From Rhabditoides inermis (Eukaryota > Nematoda > Chromadorea > Rhabditida > Rhabditidae): a stretch of DNA of 64,000 nucleotides. The notes beneath the pieces are model-generated. The model made no database searches. It saw only the letters and a program-made list of their open reading frames with translations, and was not told the origin of the DNA. How positions within the stretch are numbered: the first letter of the stretch is position 1; each line of letters opens with the position of its first letter. Shown here piece after piece: positions 34,880 to 44,507 of this stretch. The stretch spans positions 21,950-85,949 of the forward strand of contig CAWZYM010000236.1 in assembly GCA_963966185.1 (NCBI GenBank), read 5' to 3'. The translations under genes and the position numbers were made by a program.

Positions 34880-36200
34880 TTGGGGGACACTCACCATCTC
34901 GGGGTCCTGACTGAACCCGATGGCGACGTACTGTTGTGGCACGTGGGGTATAAGTGTCTGGGCGACCAGTTCAATCCGCAGTCGATTCTCCCCCGCTACC
35001 TGCAATCCAACTCCAACGACCACATTCACATCCACTATTCTAGTTCCCAATACCTTGAAGAAAGTCTGAACAAAAACATGCATCATGTCTTTCTAGTCTA
35101 GCGTCTCTATCCATCCCGACCGTTCATCTCATCAGAAAGGGAAACGGCGGTCAGAGAAAGAGCGAGCGAAAGAAAGGCACGGCACAAGACATAAGCGACG
35201 CGACAGAGACGCGACAGAGGAGCGGGTGCTTACAAGCAAATGGCACCAGGTCGCCCCCCCACAACTCGCTATGTTTTCAAGGAATCTTGTAGGCATGCCC
35301 CATACCAAGCCCTAGCCAAAATCAAAAATCTCGTAGAGCACCGGAAGTGTCTTAATTATGCACCGAAAGTTCACGTGCATTTCCATGCGCGATAGGTCAT
35401 TGCGCATGACATTCCAAAATGCGGACAGGGAAACAACGGTTCGGCGGCCTAGTGGTTAGTGCGCTAACTCGGAATCAGTGATGACCAAGGTACGGTCCCC
35501 GTCGGTGCAAAACGTTTGCCAAATTTGAAAAACATTTTTGCATCGCAAGGTCTCACATCAGAAATGAAGAATGAGTTTTTTGATCTTCAATTAGTTTCCT
35601 ATTCTTACGTGCACTATTAGAATATAAATCGACTGCGAAGCGGGATAATAAGTCATCCTATCATCAATCTTCCACATGAAGCACACGAGAGCCTTTAAAT
35701 AACTCAAATAACTTCTTGAAAAAACGATTTTTTTAAATGATCCTATACTTGTGTTTTTTTCTCTCGAAAAAATGTGTTTCAAATTAGGCAAAACGTTTTG
35801 CACCGACGGGGACCGTACCGTGGTCATCACTAATTCCGAGTTAGCGCACTAACCACTAATCCGCCGAACCGTTGTTTCACTGTCCGCATTTTGGGATCTC
35901 ATGCGCAATGACCTATCGCGCATGGAAATGCACGTGAACTTTCGGTGCATAATTAAGACATTTCCGGTGCTCTCCGAGATTTTTAATTTTGGCTAGGGCT
36001 TGGTATGGGGCATGCCTACAAGATTCCTTAAAAACATAGCGAGTTGTGGGGGGGGGTGACCTGTTGCCATTTGCTTGTTAGGAGAACGAGTGTACGGGGG
36101 CATCACTCACCCACATCACCATTCCAAGTGTACAGTCGAGGTTCGGGTCGCAGCCGGCTGGCTTGAAGTAGCACGCCTTCTCGCTACCGCATCCTGTCCT

Positions 36201-36240
<40 letters not shown>

Positions 36241-36759
36241 CTCTCTAGCATTCTAGTACAACACTGGTAGCATCTTCCATCACTTATGATTTGTTTTCGT
36301 CCTATCCGCAGACTCATTCTTGTGCATGTGTAATACATCTCAACATCATATATCATCTATTTCCTGATCACATTGCAAATGTTCAATTACAAAAACATTT
36401 CTTCTAAACACACTAGACAGTCAATTTAATTCTGCTCATTCCATCTCAACTCTCTACGTTTTCTTTTATACTACGACTTGAGAGTCTTCTTTACAGAACC
36501 TGATTCTTCGTTCACTTGCCATCTAATCGAGAACACTCTCCTCACTCACTAGCCACTTCTAATACAATCAATCGACACTACATATAATTTCATTGAAAAT
36601 TAGTGGAAATGAACGAAAAACATAATTGAAAAAACCGGAAAAGCAATACTATAATGGAAGCACAAAAATCACAAATACTTTTCAAACCCACTTGTTCATA
36701 GACAGTAATCCGAGTGCAGGAACGACAAGTAATAAAGTAGAGGCGAGTTTGGTGTACAT
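33221..36759 (-). CDS. DOMON-domain protein with signal peptide and GPI-anchor-like tail
   Basis: The first exon encodes a signal peptide (MYTKLASTLLLVVPALGLLS). The next exon joins in frame and supplies cysteines (KTGCGSEKACYFKPAGCDPN, LDCTLGMVMW). The DOMON core follows: QYVAIGFSQDPEM, then GDDAVSECVMSDVG, VFLSYNKGKTNDRIYL, TLITDVASDITDGRLMCHFT, DNNEGRIWHLDQKLYILGATGSS and MNRGSHYYPMVSPTQ. DOMON domains bind heme or sugars and act in extracellular redox. The protein ends VETVSFLLLLLLLALL, as expected for a GPI-attachment signal. It probably sits on the outer cell surface. The large second intron contains an 845-bp fold-back element. The intron before GDDAVSEC must end in TTTTGAG to keep frame. 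The 1719-bp TIR element starts about 80 bp upstream of the start codon. Confidence 0.82.
35233..36077. mobile_element. 845-bp fold-back element with TTA target duplication
   Basis: Two long inverted arms (35233 to about 35530 and about 35780 to 36077) match for roughly 290 bp, ending CAAGCAAATGG and CCATTTGCTTG. TTA flanks both ends (35230-35232 and 36078-36080), the duplication expected of PIF/Harbinger elements. The 250-bp centre has no notable ORF. Each arm includes a tRNA-like segment with an A-box-like TAGTGGTTAGTG. The element lies in an intron of the DOMON gene and carries no transposase. Confidence 0.88.
35439..35508 (+). repeat. tRNA-like segment in the left arm of the fold-back element
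   Basis: The segment GGTTCGGCGGCCTAGTGGTT (start) through GGTACGGTCCCCGTCGG has an A-box-like and a B-box-like block at tRNA spacing. No perfect cloverleaf is formed. An inverted copy lies at 35801-35870 in the right arm. It may be a tRNA relic or SINE head carried within the element. Confidence 0.45.
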
Positions 36760-36839
36760 GATAAGTATGCGGATGTGAGTGGAGGGGGCGTGTCAGTCAG
36801 GATAGAGGGTGAGAGGCAGCAGGCAGGCAGGCGGTCTTC

Positions 36840-37516
36840 CTACAAGAGGTCCCACAAGGTCCCATATCGGTAGGGGGTGGTAGGAGGAGGGGGCGGGGTG
36901 GTGAGATGGGGGCGGGACCACCAAGTGGGTACTGTAGGAGTAGTAGGGGGTTTTTTGGCGTGGCGTCTCATTTTGGCGGGAAAAAACGCGGGAAATTTGA
37001 AATTGATTTTTAGTTTTCACTAAATATCTAAATAATGAGACAGTTTTGAGTATGAAAACCATATATTTTCTGAAAGCTTGTTTTCTACCGAATTCAACGA
37101 AGCAAAAATCACACCCGGAAAGCTATATATTTATGAAATATTCAACAAAAACCGAACATATGAAACCGCGCGCGATAAAACAACAATATGTACAAAGAAA
37201 GTAAGATATAATCCACGAAATAATCAACAATATCAAGTATCTACCGAGTGAACTTTTTCTGATACCGAGAGGTTGCTTTCAAGAAGTCGTAGACGTACTT
37301 GCGGTTGAGCTTCTGGGCGAGTGCGGTGTACTCGAAGTTGAACTGGTGGGCGCGGATCTCGGCGAGTCGCTCGGCGCGGTGCTCACGCATGTTGTTCTTC
37401 GGCCGTCCCTCTTTCTCCTGTCCATCAGCCGCCATCCTCCTCCAATACCTCGCCTGGGCAGTCGCTTGGTGTATCTGGGGCACGACGACACGCAGAATGT
37501 TGAGCAGACCGGGCTT

Positions 37517-37557
<41 letters not shown>

Positions 37558-38558
37558 GACCCACTCATCGACGGCCTGTGGGTGCATCAGAACGATGAGA
37601 TCAGTGTCCTCGTGAGCCACAATGACGGTCGGATCCTTCGAGTCGAGGGAGCGATACGCAGTGGGTACCTACATGCATGAGTTACCATCATTCACCTACC
37701 ATCACAGATCATTTCATCTATACATACCTGGAAGGGGTGTGCCCGTTGCATTCCTATCTTCTTATTCTCCGTTCTCCTGTGGTAGCTGATCGATCGGCTA
37801 ACTTGGTCGTTGTTGTGAGTGATGTGTTCTTCTATTTCCATCTAAATGAGATGAATGGAGGAATCTGTTTTAAAGAAACACGCACGTGCATAGAGGCGGG
37901 CAGGTCCTTGGTCGATTCATCAGTACAAATCTTGGATATAGCGAAAGGCATGGTCTGACAGGGCTTCAGGTTCATCTCGATGCCCATCTCCCGCGCCGAG
38001 TACATATAGCGAGTGCAGATGATTGCTTTACCAAACAACAACACGGTTTATAAACAATAAACGTGCCCTAGATACAGAGCCCTCGGGCAATACCAGAGGA
38101 AACGAAGCGATAGACGTTTCTGAGTCTTGCACTCACCAATATCACTGTAATTAGATGTTCAGAGTATGTTACTCTAGGCAAATCACGCTACTCAAATTAC
38201 GTGTTCACCGAGAACATTGATATGATTTATATCATTCAGATTTTTTTTGAGAGTGATTTTTCTCATAATGATAAAAAAGATAGAAAACAAGAAAAACAAA
38301 TAAGTCCACTCGACTTGTTGTAACTTTCCGGTTCCAATGATATATCATGTCACATTGTTTCATCACACACATTTTTTTTTCGGAATTTTTACTGAATTTC
38401 ATTTTCAAACTTTCAAAAATTGTATCACTCATAATATCTAGGAACTATGGCATCTGTTGCATTGTCCGTTGACGCGCGCGCACCGGTTGTAAACAGCCGC
38501 CGCGCGCTCACACCGCGCGCTGTCACTGACCCCGCCCCCTAGGTGGGACCTCTTGTAG
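36840..38558 (-). mobile_element. TIR element 1, copy 1 (1719 bp, carries a gene)
   Basis: Bounded by the 16-bp inverted repeats CTACAAGAGGTCCCAC (36840-36855) and GTGGGACCTCTTGTAG (38543-38558). A second copy of the same length and apparently identical sequence lies inverted at 50268-51986. The similarity extends about 7-8 bp beyond each end (GGTCTTC on one side, TGAATCC on the other). The element contains an intron-bearing ORF on this strand. No transposase family was recognised. Confidence 0.85.
37241..38005 (-). CDS. Element-borne protein, unrecognised, with DTD-type acidic motif (copy 1)
   Basis: Four exons give MYSAREMGIEMNLKPCQTMP..., EIEEHITHNNDQVSRSISYH..., VPTAYRSLDSKDPTVIVAHEDTDLIVLMHPQA and PGLLNILRVVVPQIHQATAQ... 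to KATSRYQKKFTR and a TAG at 37241-37243. The block VIVAHEDTDLIVLM resembles the acidic motif of PIN/XPG-like nucleases (xDTDxLVLL), which is a suggestion only. One intron holds a TG repeat. The true start may lie in an earlier exon. It is apparently identical to the copy at 50821-51585. Confidence 0.5.
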
Positions 38559-38792
38559 TGAATCCGTTTGATTCTTGTTCACTTTTTGTTTATTTGCATT
38601 TGATCATTTTATAAGACTTCATCAATGAGCTGTGTTGTATTCTGTAAACTGATTAGATCAATTGCTGGGTCGAAACAGCCACTGTCTCTAGTAGTTTATG
38701 TGTTTAATCCGTGATTACGTTCTGATTTTTTTTATTTGTATTGATTCCTCTGCCTCTTTGAATCTTTTTTCTTCATTGTTCTATCATGATAC

Positions 38793-39310
38793 TTCGGGCG
38801 GGACGCAGCGACTGCCGCGCCTCGTTGGCCAGTCTATCGCCAAGGAGCTCATCTTCACCGGACCGACGGAGAGGAGGCACAGCGCATTGGACTCGTGAGT
38901 CACACTGGGACACGACGGATATGATCAGTTTCTGACCGAGCGTGTTCATTGCCATTTACTTCAGGTGAGCCATGTGACTGAGGGTCCTGACGGTGCGTAT
39001 AACAAGGCACTCGCCATTGCCAAGGAGATCATCCCCAGGGTAATATTTTATTTTTTATTCATTTTTTCTTGTCTTGTTTGAGGGTCCGGTGGCGGTTCGG
39101 CTGGCGAAGATTCCAGTGAACACTGGAGGACAGTTGGACATTGACAGTGGACTCGTGATGGAGCAGCAGCTCTACGCACAGGTGCATCTCCCTCATCTGT
39201 TCCACTCTACTGTCATTCTTCCAGGTTGTGCCGACGGAGGATCGGCTCGAAGGTCTCAAGGCCTTCTCTGAGAAGCGTGCTCCCGTCATGCTCCCGTCTG
39301 CTCCCGTCTA
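38793..39310 (+). pseudogene. AUH 3' fragment, broken copy 1
   Basis: Corresponds to the 3' half of the AUH gene on the minus strand (44508-45910), from [20 protein letters not shown] to [16 protein letters not shown] 7-bp deletion after the ELIFTG codons shifts the frame. The last codons and stop are replaced by a short array of CTCCCGTC-type units. The intron before VVPTEDRLEG is only about 45 bp, against nearly 900 bp in the intact gene. Confidence 0.9.
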
Positions 39311-40433
39311 CTCCCGTCTACTCGAAGCGTTTTATAGGGATAGATTTTTTGCAACACGTATACTATTTGCTAAATTTGCTCAGTGTTTTAGGTTTTGCCA
39401 TATGTAGCTGTATAAATTTGTTTCAATTTATGGATATTTTATGCCCTTTTGTTCTCAGTGGTTTGCGTCCACTTTACAGTATCTTTATTATTATTTATTG
39501 CTGTCGTCTCGTCGTTCGTCGTTGTTGTATTTTGTATCTGACAATGATGCTGAATATTGAGTTGTGGTATGTGAATTCCAAGTTGTCGATGTTGATTGAT
39601 AGTGCTTTAGTATGTTGTTGTCGTGCGCGCGTCTCGCGTCGCGCGGAACTTGGGAGATTGCGACGTCAGTGGTGGTGTCGCGCCCCGTCCTCATCACCCC
39701 GCCCCCCTCCTCCATCGAGACGCGCTTCCAGCAGCTCATGGTCCAGCAGAAACATGAGCAGTCGCTTCTCTCCGACTGTGAACTGAAGACCATCCAGGAC
39801 GAAAAGTGAGTGCATCCTTTTCGACAGTAGCTCATATCATGGATGTTGTGGTGTACGTTGTGACATCATATTACATATATTCAGGTTGTTGGCTCGTCGC
39901 GCGGAGTTGGAACGCGAGGGTAAGGAGTTGTCTGAGTTGGATGGGGAGATGGGGGTGACGAATGCGATGCGCATCGATGAGTGGAGCAAGAAGGCAGATA
40001 TGCTCACCAAGAGGTGAGTGAGTCAATGAATGTAGAGTGACTACACATTGTTGCCTACCATTGATACACACGCGCCGAATCATGATTCGTTCAGCTGTCA
40101 GCTGGGCAACCCGACTGTTTGGGCGGAGGAGGGACGGACGAGTCTGCGTCGCGCACTCGACAGGCGTCTCGTGCTGCTGGTCAGGCCGGATACGAGTCGC
40201 CCTGGATTCTGCCCCAGCTCATGAACAAGCAGGGAGAGACGCTCAGACAGGTGCGTGCTACGTTCTATCACATCATTCACACAGTTTCATGATATGGTTT
40301 GAGACTGCGGAACGTTGTATCGGAGAGGTGGCTGGCGGAGACGTGAATGTGGAGCTGCTGGGAGATGCGCCCTTTGCCGTCCACACTCACAGGTGTCTCA
40401 ACTCTCAACGAGCGTACCTCTCCCACACTATAC

Positions 40434-40455
40434 GGTTTAATTACCCAAGTTTGAG
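40434..40455 (+). ncRNA. exact 22-nt copy of spliced leader SL1
   Basis: These 22 bases equal the nematode SL1 leader as I know it (start GGTTTAATTACCC, end AAGTTTGAG) and are followed by GT. The following 60-80 bases lack the usual Sm site (A-U4-6-G) and terminal stem-loop of an SL RNA. This is therefore probably not a working SL RNA gene but a copied leader, perhaps from a trans-spliced transcript that was reverse transcribed. It lies in an intron of the MRPL46 pseudogene where the intact copy has only about 50 bp. Confidence 0.85.
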
Positions 40456-40540
40456 GTATTGCCACATATCCCTGATGATGGCGTAAAGCCGAAACGATAA
40501 AGATAAGTATTTTCCAACACTCGTGGTCTCTGGCTTTAAC
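40456..40540 (+). ncRNA. hammerhead-ribozyme-like core, degenerate
   Basis: CTGATGA (40472-40478), a short GGC-GTAAA-GCC hairpin and GAAAC (40491-40495) occur in the order of a hammerhead core. ACGA following GAAA could pair with TCGT at about 40521-40524. The base at the would-be cleavage position is G, which is unfavourable, and stem II has an unpaired base. Penelope-like elements are known to carry hammerhead motifs, and a Penelope-like fragment lies about 400 bp downstream. Confidence 0.4.
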
Positions 40541-40899
40541 ATCTCACATCACAACACACTATATTTGTTCAGGTACCCGAAGGCTCTCCGAGAGAAGAAG
40601 AGTGGAGTGGAGGGAGCTAAGATCTTCTACCAGGCAGTGCTCCAGAACAACGAGTTCCCCATCAACACGGACGAAGTCGTCGAATACGAGTGGGCTACCG
40701 AGCAGGTGGGTGTGTAGACGGATGTAGCATAGACGAACGGTGTATTGCAGATTGCAGGAGTTATTGTCAAAGCAGATTCACCATGACCGTGAGAAGCAAC
40801 AGATAATAGAAAAAATTCGCATTGGTTTCTGCCGTCTGCTCAGCTCATGAACGTAGACAAATAGTAGTGGGAGACTTTCGGCAATGTAATTTAGGTAAC

Positions 40900-41480
40900 T
40901 GATATTCTGAATCTTGATTGTCTACGCAATTGCGGTACGTCGCCTAGATATTACGAGAATACGAGATACGATTGTGTACAAAACTTATGAAATATATAAT
41001 AAAGAATCCATTGGAACTATTATATTTCGACACAACACAACTACTTCTTCATTGAAATTAGTCAACTCTGAAAACAACCAAGTCTTACCTAGAATTTACG
41101 CGATCCCAAAAATGCATAAAAATCCAGTCAAATGTAGATTTATAACAGGTGCTTTTAACAGTAGTTTAACAGTAACCAATCTTTCAACAATAACCAATCT
41201 CTCAAGAATTAAAACAAATCTTATCGTTTTTGAAAACACACTTCAAACGGTATTGTGGAATAATAATAAAAAGAATAGGATTAAATGCCTATTGGTCAAT
41301 AAACAACTTTTTAGAAGTAATTCAAGGCTTGCGAAGTCTGACTAGTAAATCAAATATTCATGGTATGATGACAAGAGTCGAAACCATGTTCACCACTTTT
41401 ATCTTTCTCTCTTCCCCTTTTCATTTGTTTTCTTTTCAATTTACATTCATTTCTTTTCAATTTACATTGAAATCGAATCT
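40900..41480 (+). pseudogene. Penelope-like element reverse transcriptase fragment
   Basis: AT-rich segment unlike its flanks. It encodes NNQVLPRIYAIPKMHKNPVK then FITGAFNSSLT, matching the PLE reverse transcriptase signature (Y.LPK.HK.....R.I.). After a frameshift near 41280 it continues NAYWSINNFLEVIQGLRSLT, the downstream RT block. There are no GIY-YIG domain, complete RT or flanking repeats, so it is a truncated, dead copy. Confidence 0.8.
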
Positions 41481-41519
41481 TCGAAATAAGACCACGAGCC
41501 ATCGAACATAATTGTATTA

Positions 41520-41905
41520 TTGAAGCTGGCGATCATCCCCGGCGCGGGCGGAACGCAGCGACTGCCGCGCCTCGTTGGCCAGTCTATCGCCAAGGAGCTC
41601 ATCTTCACCGGACGCATGATTGACGGAGAGGAGGCACAGCGCATCGGGCTCGTGAGTCACACTGGGACACGACGGATATGATCAGTTTCTGACCGAGCGT
41701 GTTCATTGCCATTTACTTCAGGTGAGCCATGTGACTGAGGGTCCTGACGGTGCGTATAACAAGGCACTCGCCATTGCCAAGGAGATCAACGCCAGGGTAA
41801 TACCATTCTATGATGTTGTTTTCTTATTTTTGTTGTTGAATCGCCTTGTTTGAGGGTCCGGTGTCCGGTGGCTGTCCGGATGTCGAAGATTGCAGTGAAC
41901 TCTGG
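41520..41905 (+). pseudogene. AUH fragment, broken copy 2
   Basis: Holds exons for [20 protein letters not shown]...[13 protein letters not shown] and [22 protein letters not shown]. The following exon decays (GGTGTCCGGTGGCTGTCCGG). The intron between them matches that of copy 1 closely, so the two plus-strand copies are nearer to each other than to the intact gene. It lacks the 7-bp deletion of copy 1. Confidence 0.88.
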
Positions 41906-43144
41906 TGAGCTAGGCGTTATCCTGTCGCGTGTCCATTGGAATGAGTGTGAGTACGAACGTGGTTGGGAATATTACTGAGTTGTTGTATGTGGATTATAAT
42001 TACCTTTCATTGTCGTTTCAATGTGATATGTGATATTAGAATTCGCGTATGGGTATTCCCCCTATTCACGATACAGCGGCCATCTCTCCGTGTATTTTAT
42101 TGACATCATTTCGTCATACTTAGCGACTTGTATCTGCGAATGCAAAAAAAGGAACGCACAGTCACGCGGGTCATAGACGTATCAACGGTAACTTCACCAT
42201 TCTGACTCACTGTATTGTATTGTGTGTGTGTGTCTCAGCTGTTTTCACTCGTCAGATGTGAGTGCTGTCTAGCCTCCATCTGGGGTGATTACTGCGGTGG
42301 CATGTCTCTTCTTTGGATATATAATGGATTTTCTATTACTGGACAGACGATAAACATATAATCAATTGTCTGTTCCTTTAATGCTTAAGATATTCTACGT
42401 GTAATTTGTTTGAGAGTGTGTGAGTGATATCTGCTGTACCAGACCAGGCCATTCCAAAGGGGGGGGGGTGTGATTGCTGCGGTGGCATGCCCCATAATCT
42501 CACCTCAATTCATTTATACATTCTCCTCGGCCTCACAGCTAGACGAAATTGTTTATTACTGTACTAGTTGTTTGTTCGTCTGGTGTTGTCTTAGACACAG
42601 AATAGAATGGTCGTCATTAGAGCTAGAAGAAATGAAGAATCTAAAAATGGTGATTTTGGTCGTGTGCTGTGTCACTGTTATACTATAGTGCGCTTTTGGC
42701 TTTTGGTTTTCTTGGTGAGCCCCTCGATTTGTCATTGGAGACGCCTATGAAAGAGAGACGCCTTTATGATTGAATACTGACTTACTACGGGAGAGAGGGA
42801 GGAAGTTGATATAATTGAGTGTGCGTGAAATCGAAGTGGTGACGCCAATTCATCAATACAGCGGTAGTGGTAAAGGGGCATTGCTTGTCAGAGCTTCTAT
42901 ACACTCCTACGGGTTATAGCTCATATGATAATCGTGTACTTGTAATTAGACAGTATACGCAATATACATGCTAAGTCGCTCGTTCCTCAAAATCTAGCTC
43001 TTCCCATTGGAACTGGAACCTGATAAAGCCATCTTTCATATTAATATTTATGTCTTCTCGCACCACGCCAACAATCAATCAACAACAACAATCACTAGTC
43101 TAAGAATATTACACATGACTACTGGATAACTAGTACACATTGTT
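41906..43144. other. gene-free spacer in the rearranged block
   Basis: No conserved frames. A short block (GTGATTRCTGCGGTGGCATG) occurs twice, at about 42285 and 42470. The rest appears to be unique AT-leaning sequence and contains the 3' UTR region of the minus-strand MRPL46. Confidence 0.5.
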
Positions 43145-44245
43145 CTACTCGAGGAACGCCGTGCGGACGCTGGTCTTGTACTTGCGGGAGGGGACGGTCG
43201 ACCAGAACTCCTGCAATACACAGATCGTCTATGCCACAACAGTCCACTCACACTCCACTACCCACCTGCTCGGTAGCCCACTGGTGTTCGACGACCTCGT
43301 CCGTGTTGATGGGGAACTCGTTGTTCTGTAGCACTGCCTGGTAGAAGAAGATCTTGGCTCCCTCCACTCCACCCTTCTTCTCTCTGAGAGCCTTCGGGTA
43401 CCTGAACTAGTCTATTGTAGGAGAAGTATGTTCGCTGAGAGACCTGTGAGTGTGGACGGCAAAGGGCGCATCTCCCAGCAGCTGCACATTCACGTCTCCG
43501 CCAGCCACCTCTCCGATACAACGTTCCGCAGTCTCAAACCATATCATGAAACTGTGTGAATGATGTGATAGAACGTTACACGCACCTGTCTGAGCGTCTC
43601 TCCCTGCTTGTTCATGAGCTGGGGCAGAATCCAGGGCGACTCGTATCCGGCCTGTCCGAACCGCTGCTTGACAAGCAGTACGAGACGCCTGTCGAGTGCG
43701 CGACGCAGACTCGTCCGTCCCTCTTCCGCCCAAACAGTCGGGTTGCCCAGCTGACAACTGAACAAATCATGATTCGGCGCGTGTGTATCAATGGTAGGCA
43801 ACAATGTGTAGTCACACCACTCATTAACTCACTCACCTCTTGGTGAGCATATCTGCCTTCTTGCTCCACTCATCGATGAGCATCGCATTCGTCACTCCCA
43901 TCTCCCCATCCAACTCAGACAACTCCTTACCCTCGCGTTCCAACTCCGCGCGACGAGCTAACAGCCTGAAAACATGACGTCACGACAACGGCATAAAGAA
44001 ACTATAGGGCAACTATATAGCAATTCACGATATATATAAGTATGTTCTCACTTCTCATCCTGGATGGTCTTCAGTTCAAAGTCGGAGAGAAGCGACTGCT
44101 CATGTTCGTGCTGGACCCTGAGCTGCTGGAAGCGCGTCTCGATGGAGGAGGGGGGCGGGGCGATGAGGGCGGGGCGCGACATCACCACTGACGCCGCAAT
44201 CTCCCAAGTTCCGCGCGACGCCAGACGCGCGCACGACAACAACAT
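43145..44245 (-). CDS. MRPL46: Mitochondrial ribosomal protein L46
   Basis: Component of the mitochondrial large ribosomal subunit. Exons give [20 protein letters not shown] (presequence-like), then [20 protein letters not shown] and [116 protein letters not shown] and a last exon [20 protein letters not shown] ending in TAG. The order and the NUDIX-like C-terminal half fit the family. All junctions are in frame. A TTTAG acceptor sits one base before the ATG, suggesting trans-splicing. It lies 262 bp downstream of the AUH stop on the same strand. Confidence 0.92.
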
Positions 44246-44507
44246 ACTAAACCATTATGAACCGACAACAACTTCGAATTCACTCACCTACCACAACCTA
44301 AATCTTCTCGATGAGATATTGAAGTGGACACAAACCACTAACAACAAATTGACAAAATAAAATCACAAAATAAAATCAACTTTATACAACTACATATGGC
44401 CACAACTCAACCACTAAAAAAGTGGTACACGTATTGCAACTTGCAACGCAATCTAACTCTAAAGTACACTTCGAGTAAATACAGATGAATGTATGACTGA
44501 ATGTGAG

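Larger units (their letters stand above)
39612..40705 (+). pseudogene. MRPL46 pseudogene (inverted copy)
   Basis: Inverted duplicate of 43145-44245. The first exons are close to the intact gene ([20 protein letters not shown]...). Compared with it, 16 bp are missing in the third exon (after LVLLV), which shifts the frame. The final exon ([14 protein letters not shown]...) is absent. The later exons for [20 protein letters not shown] and [20 protein letters not shown] remain. One intron has gained the SL1/hammerhead-like insertion. Confidence 0.92.

Noticed and set aside
40434..40540. Functional SL1 RNA gene
   Set aside because: The leader is exact but I see no Sm-binding site or terminal stem-loop in the following 80 bases, and it sits in a pseudogene intron insertion; kept only as an SL1 copy.
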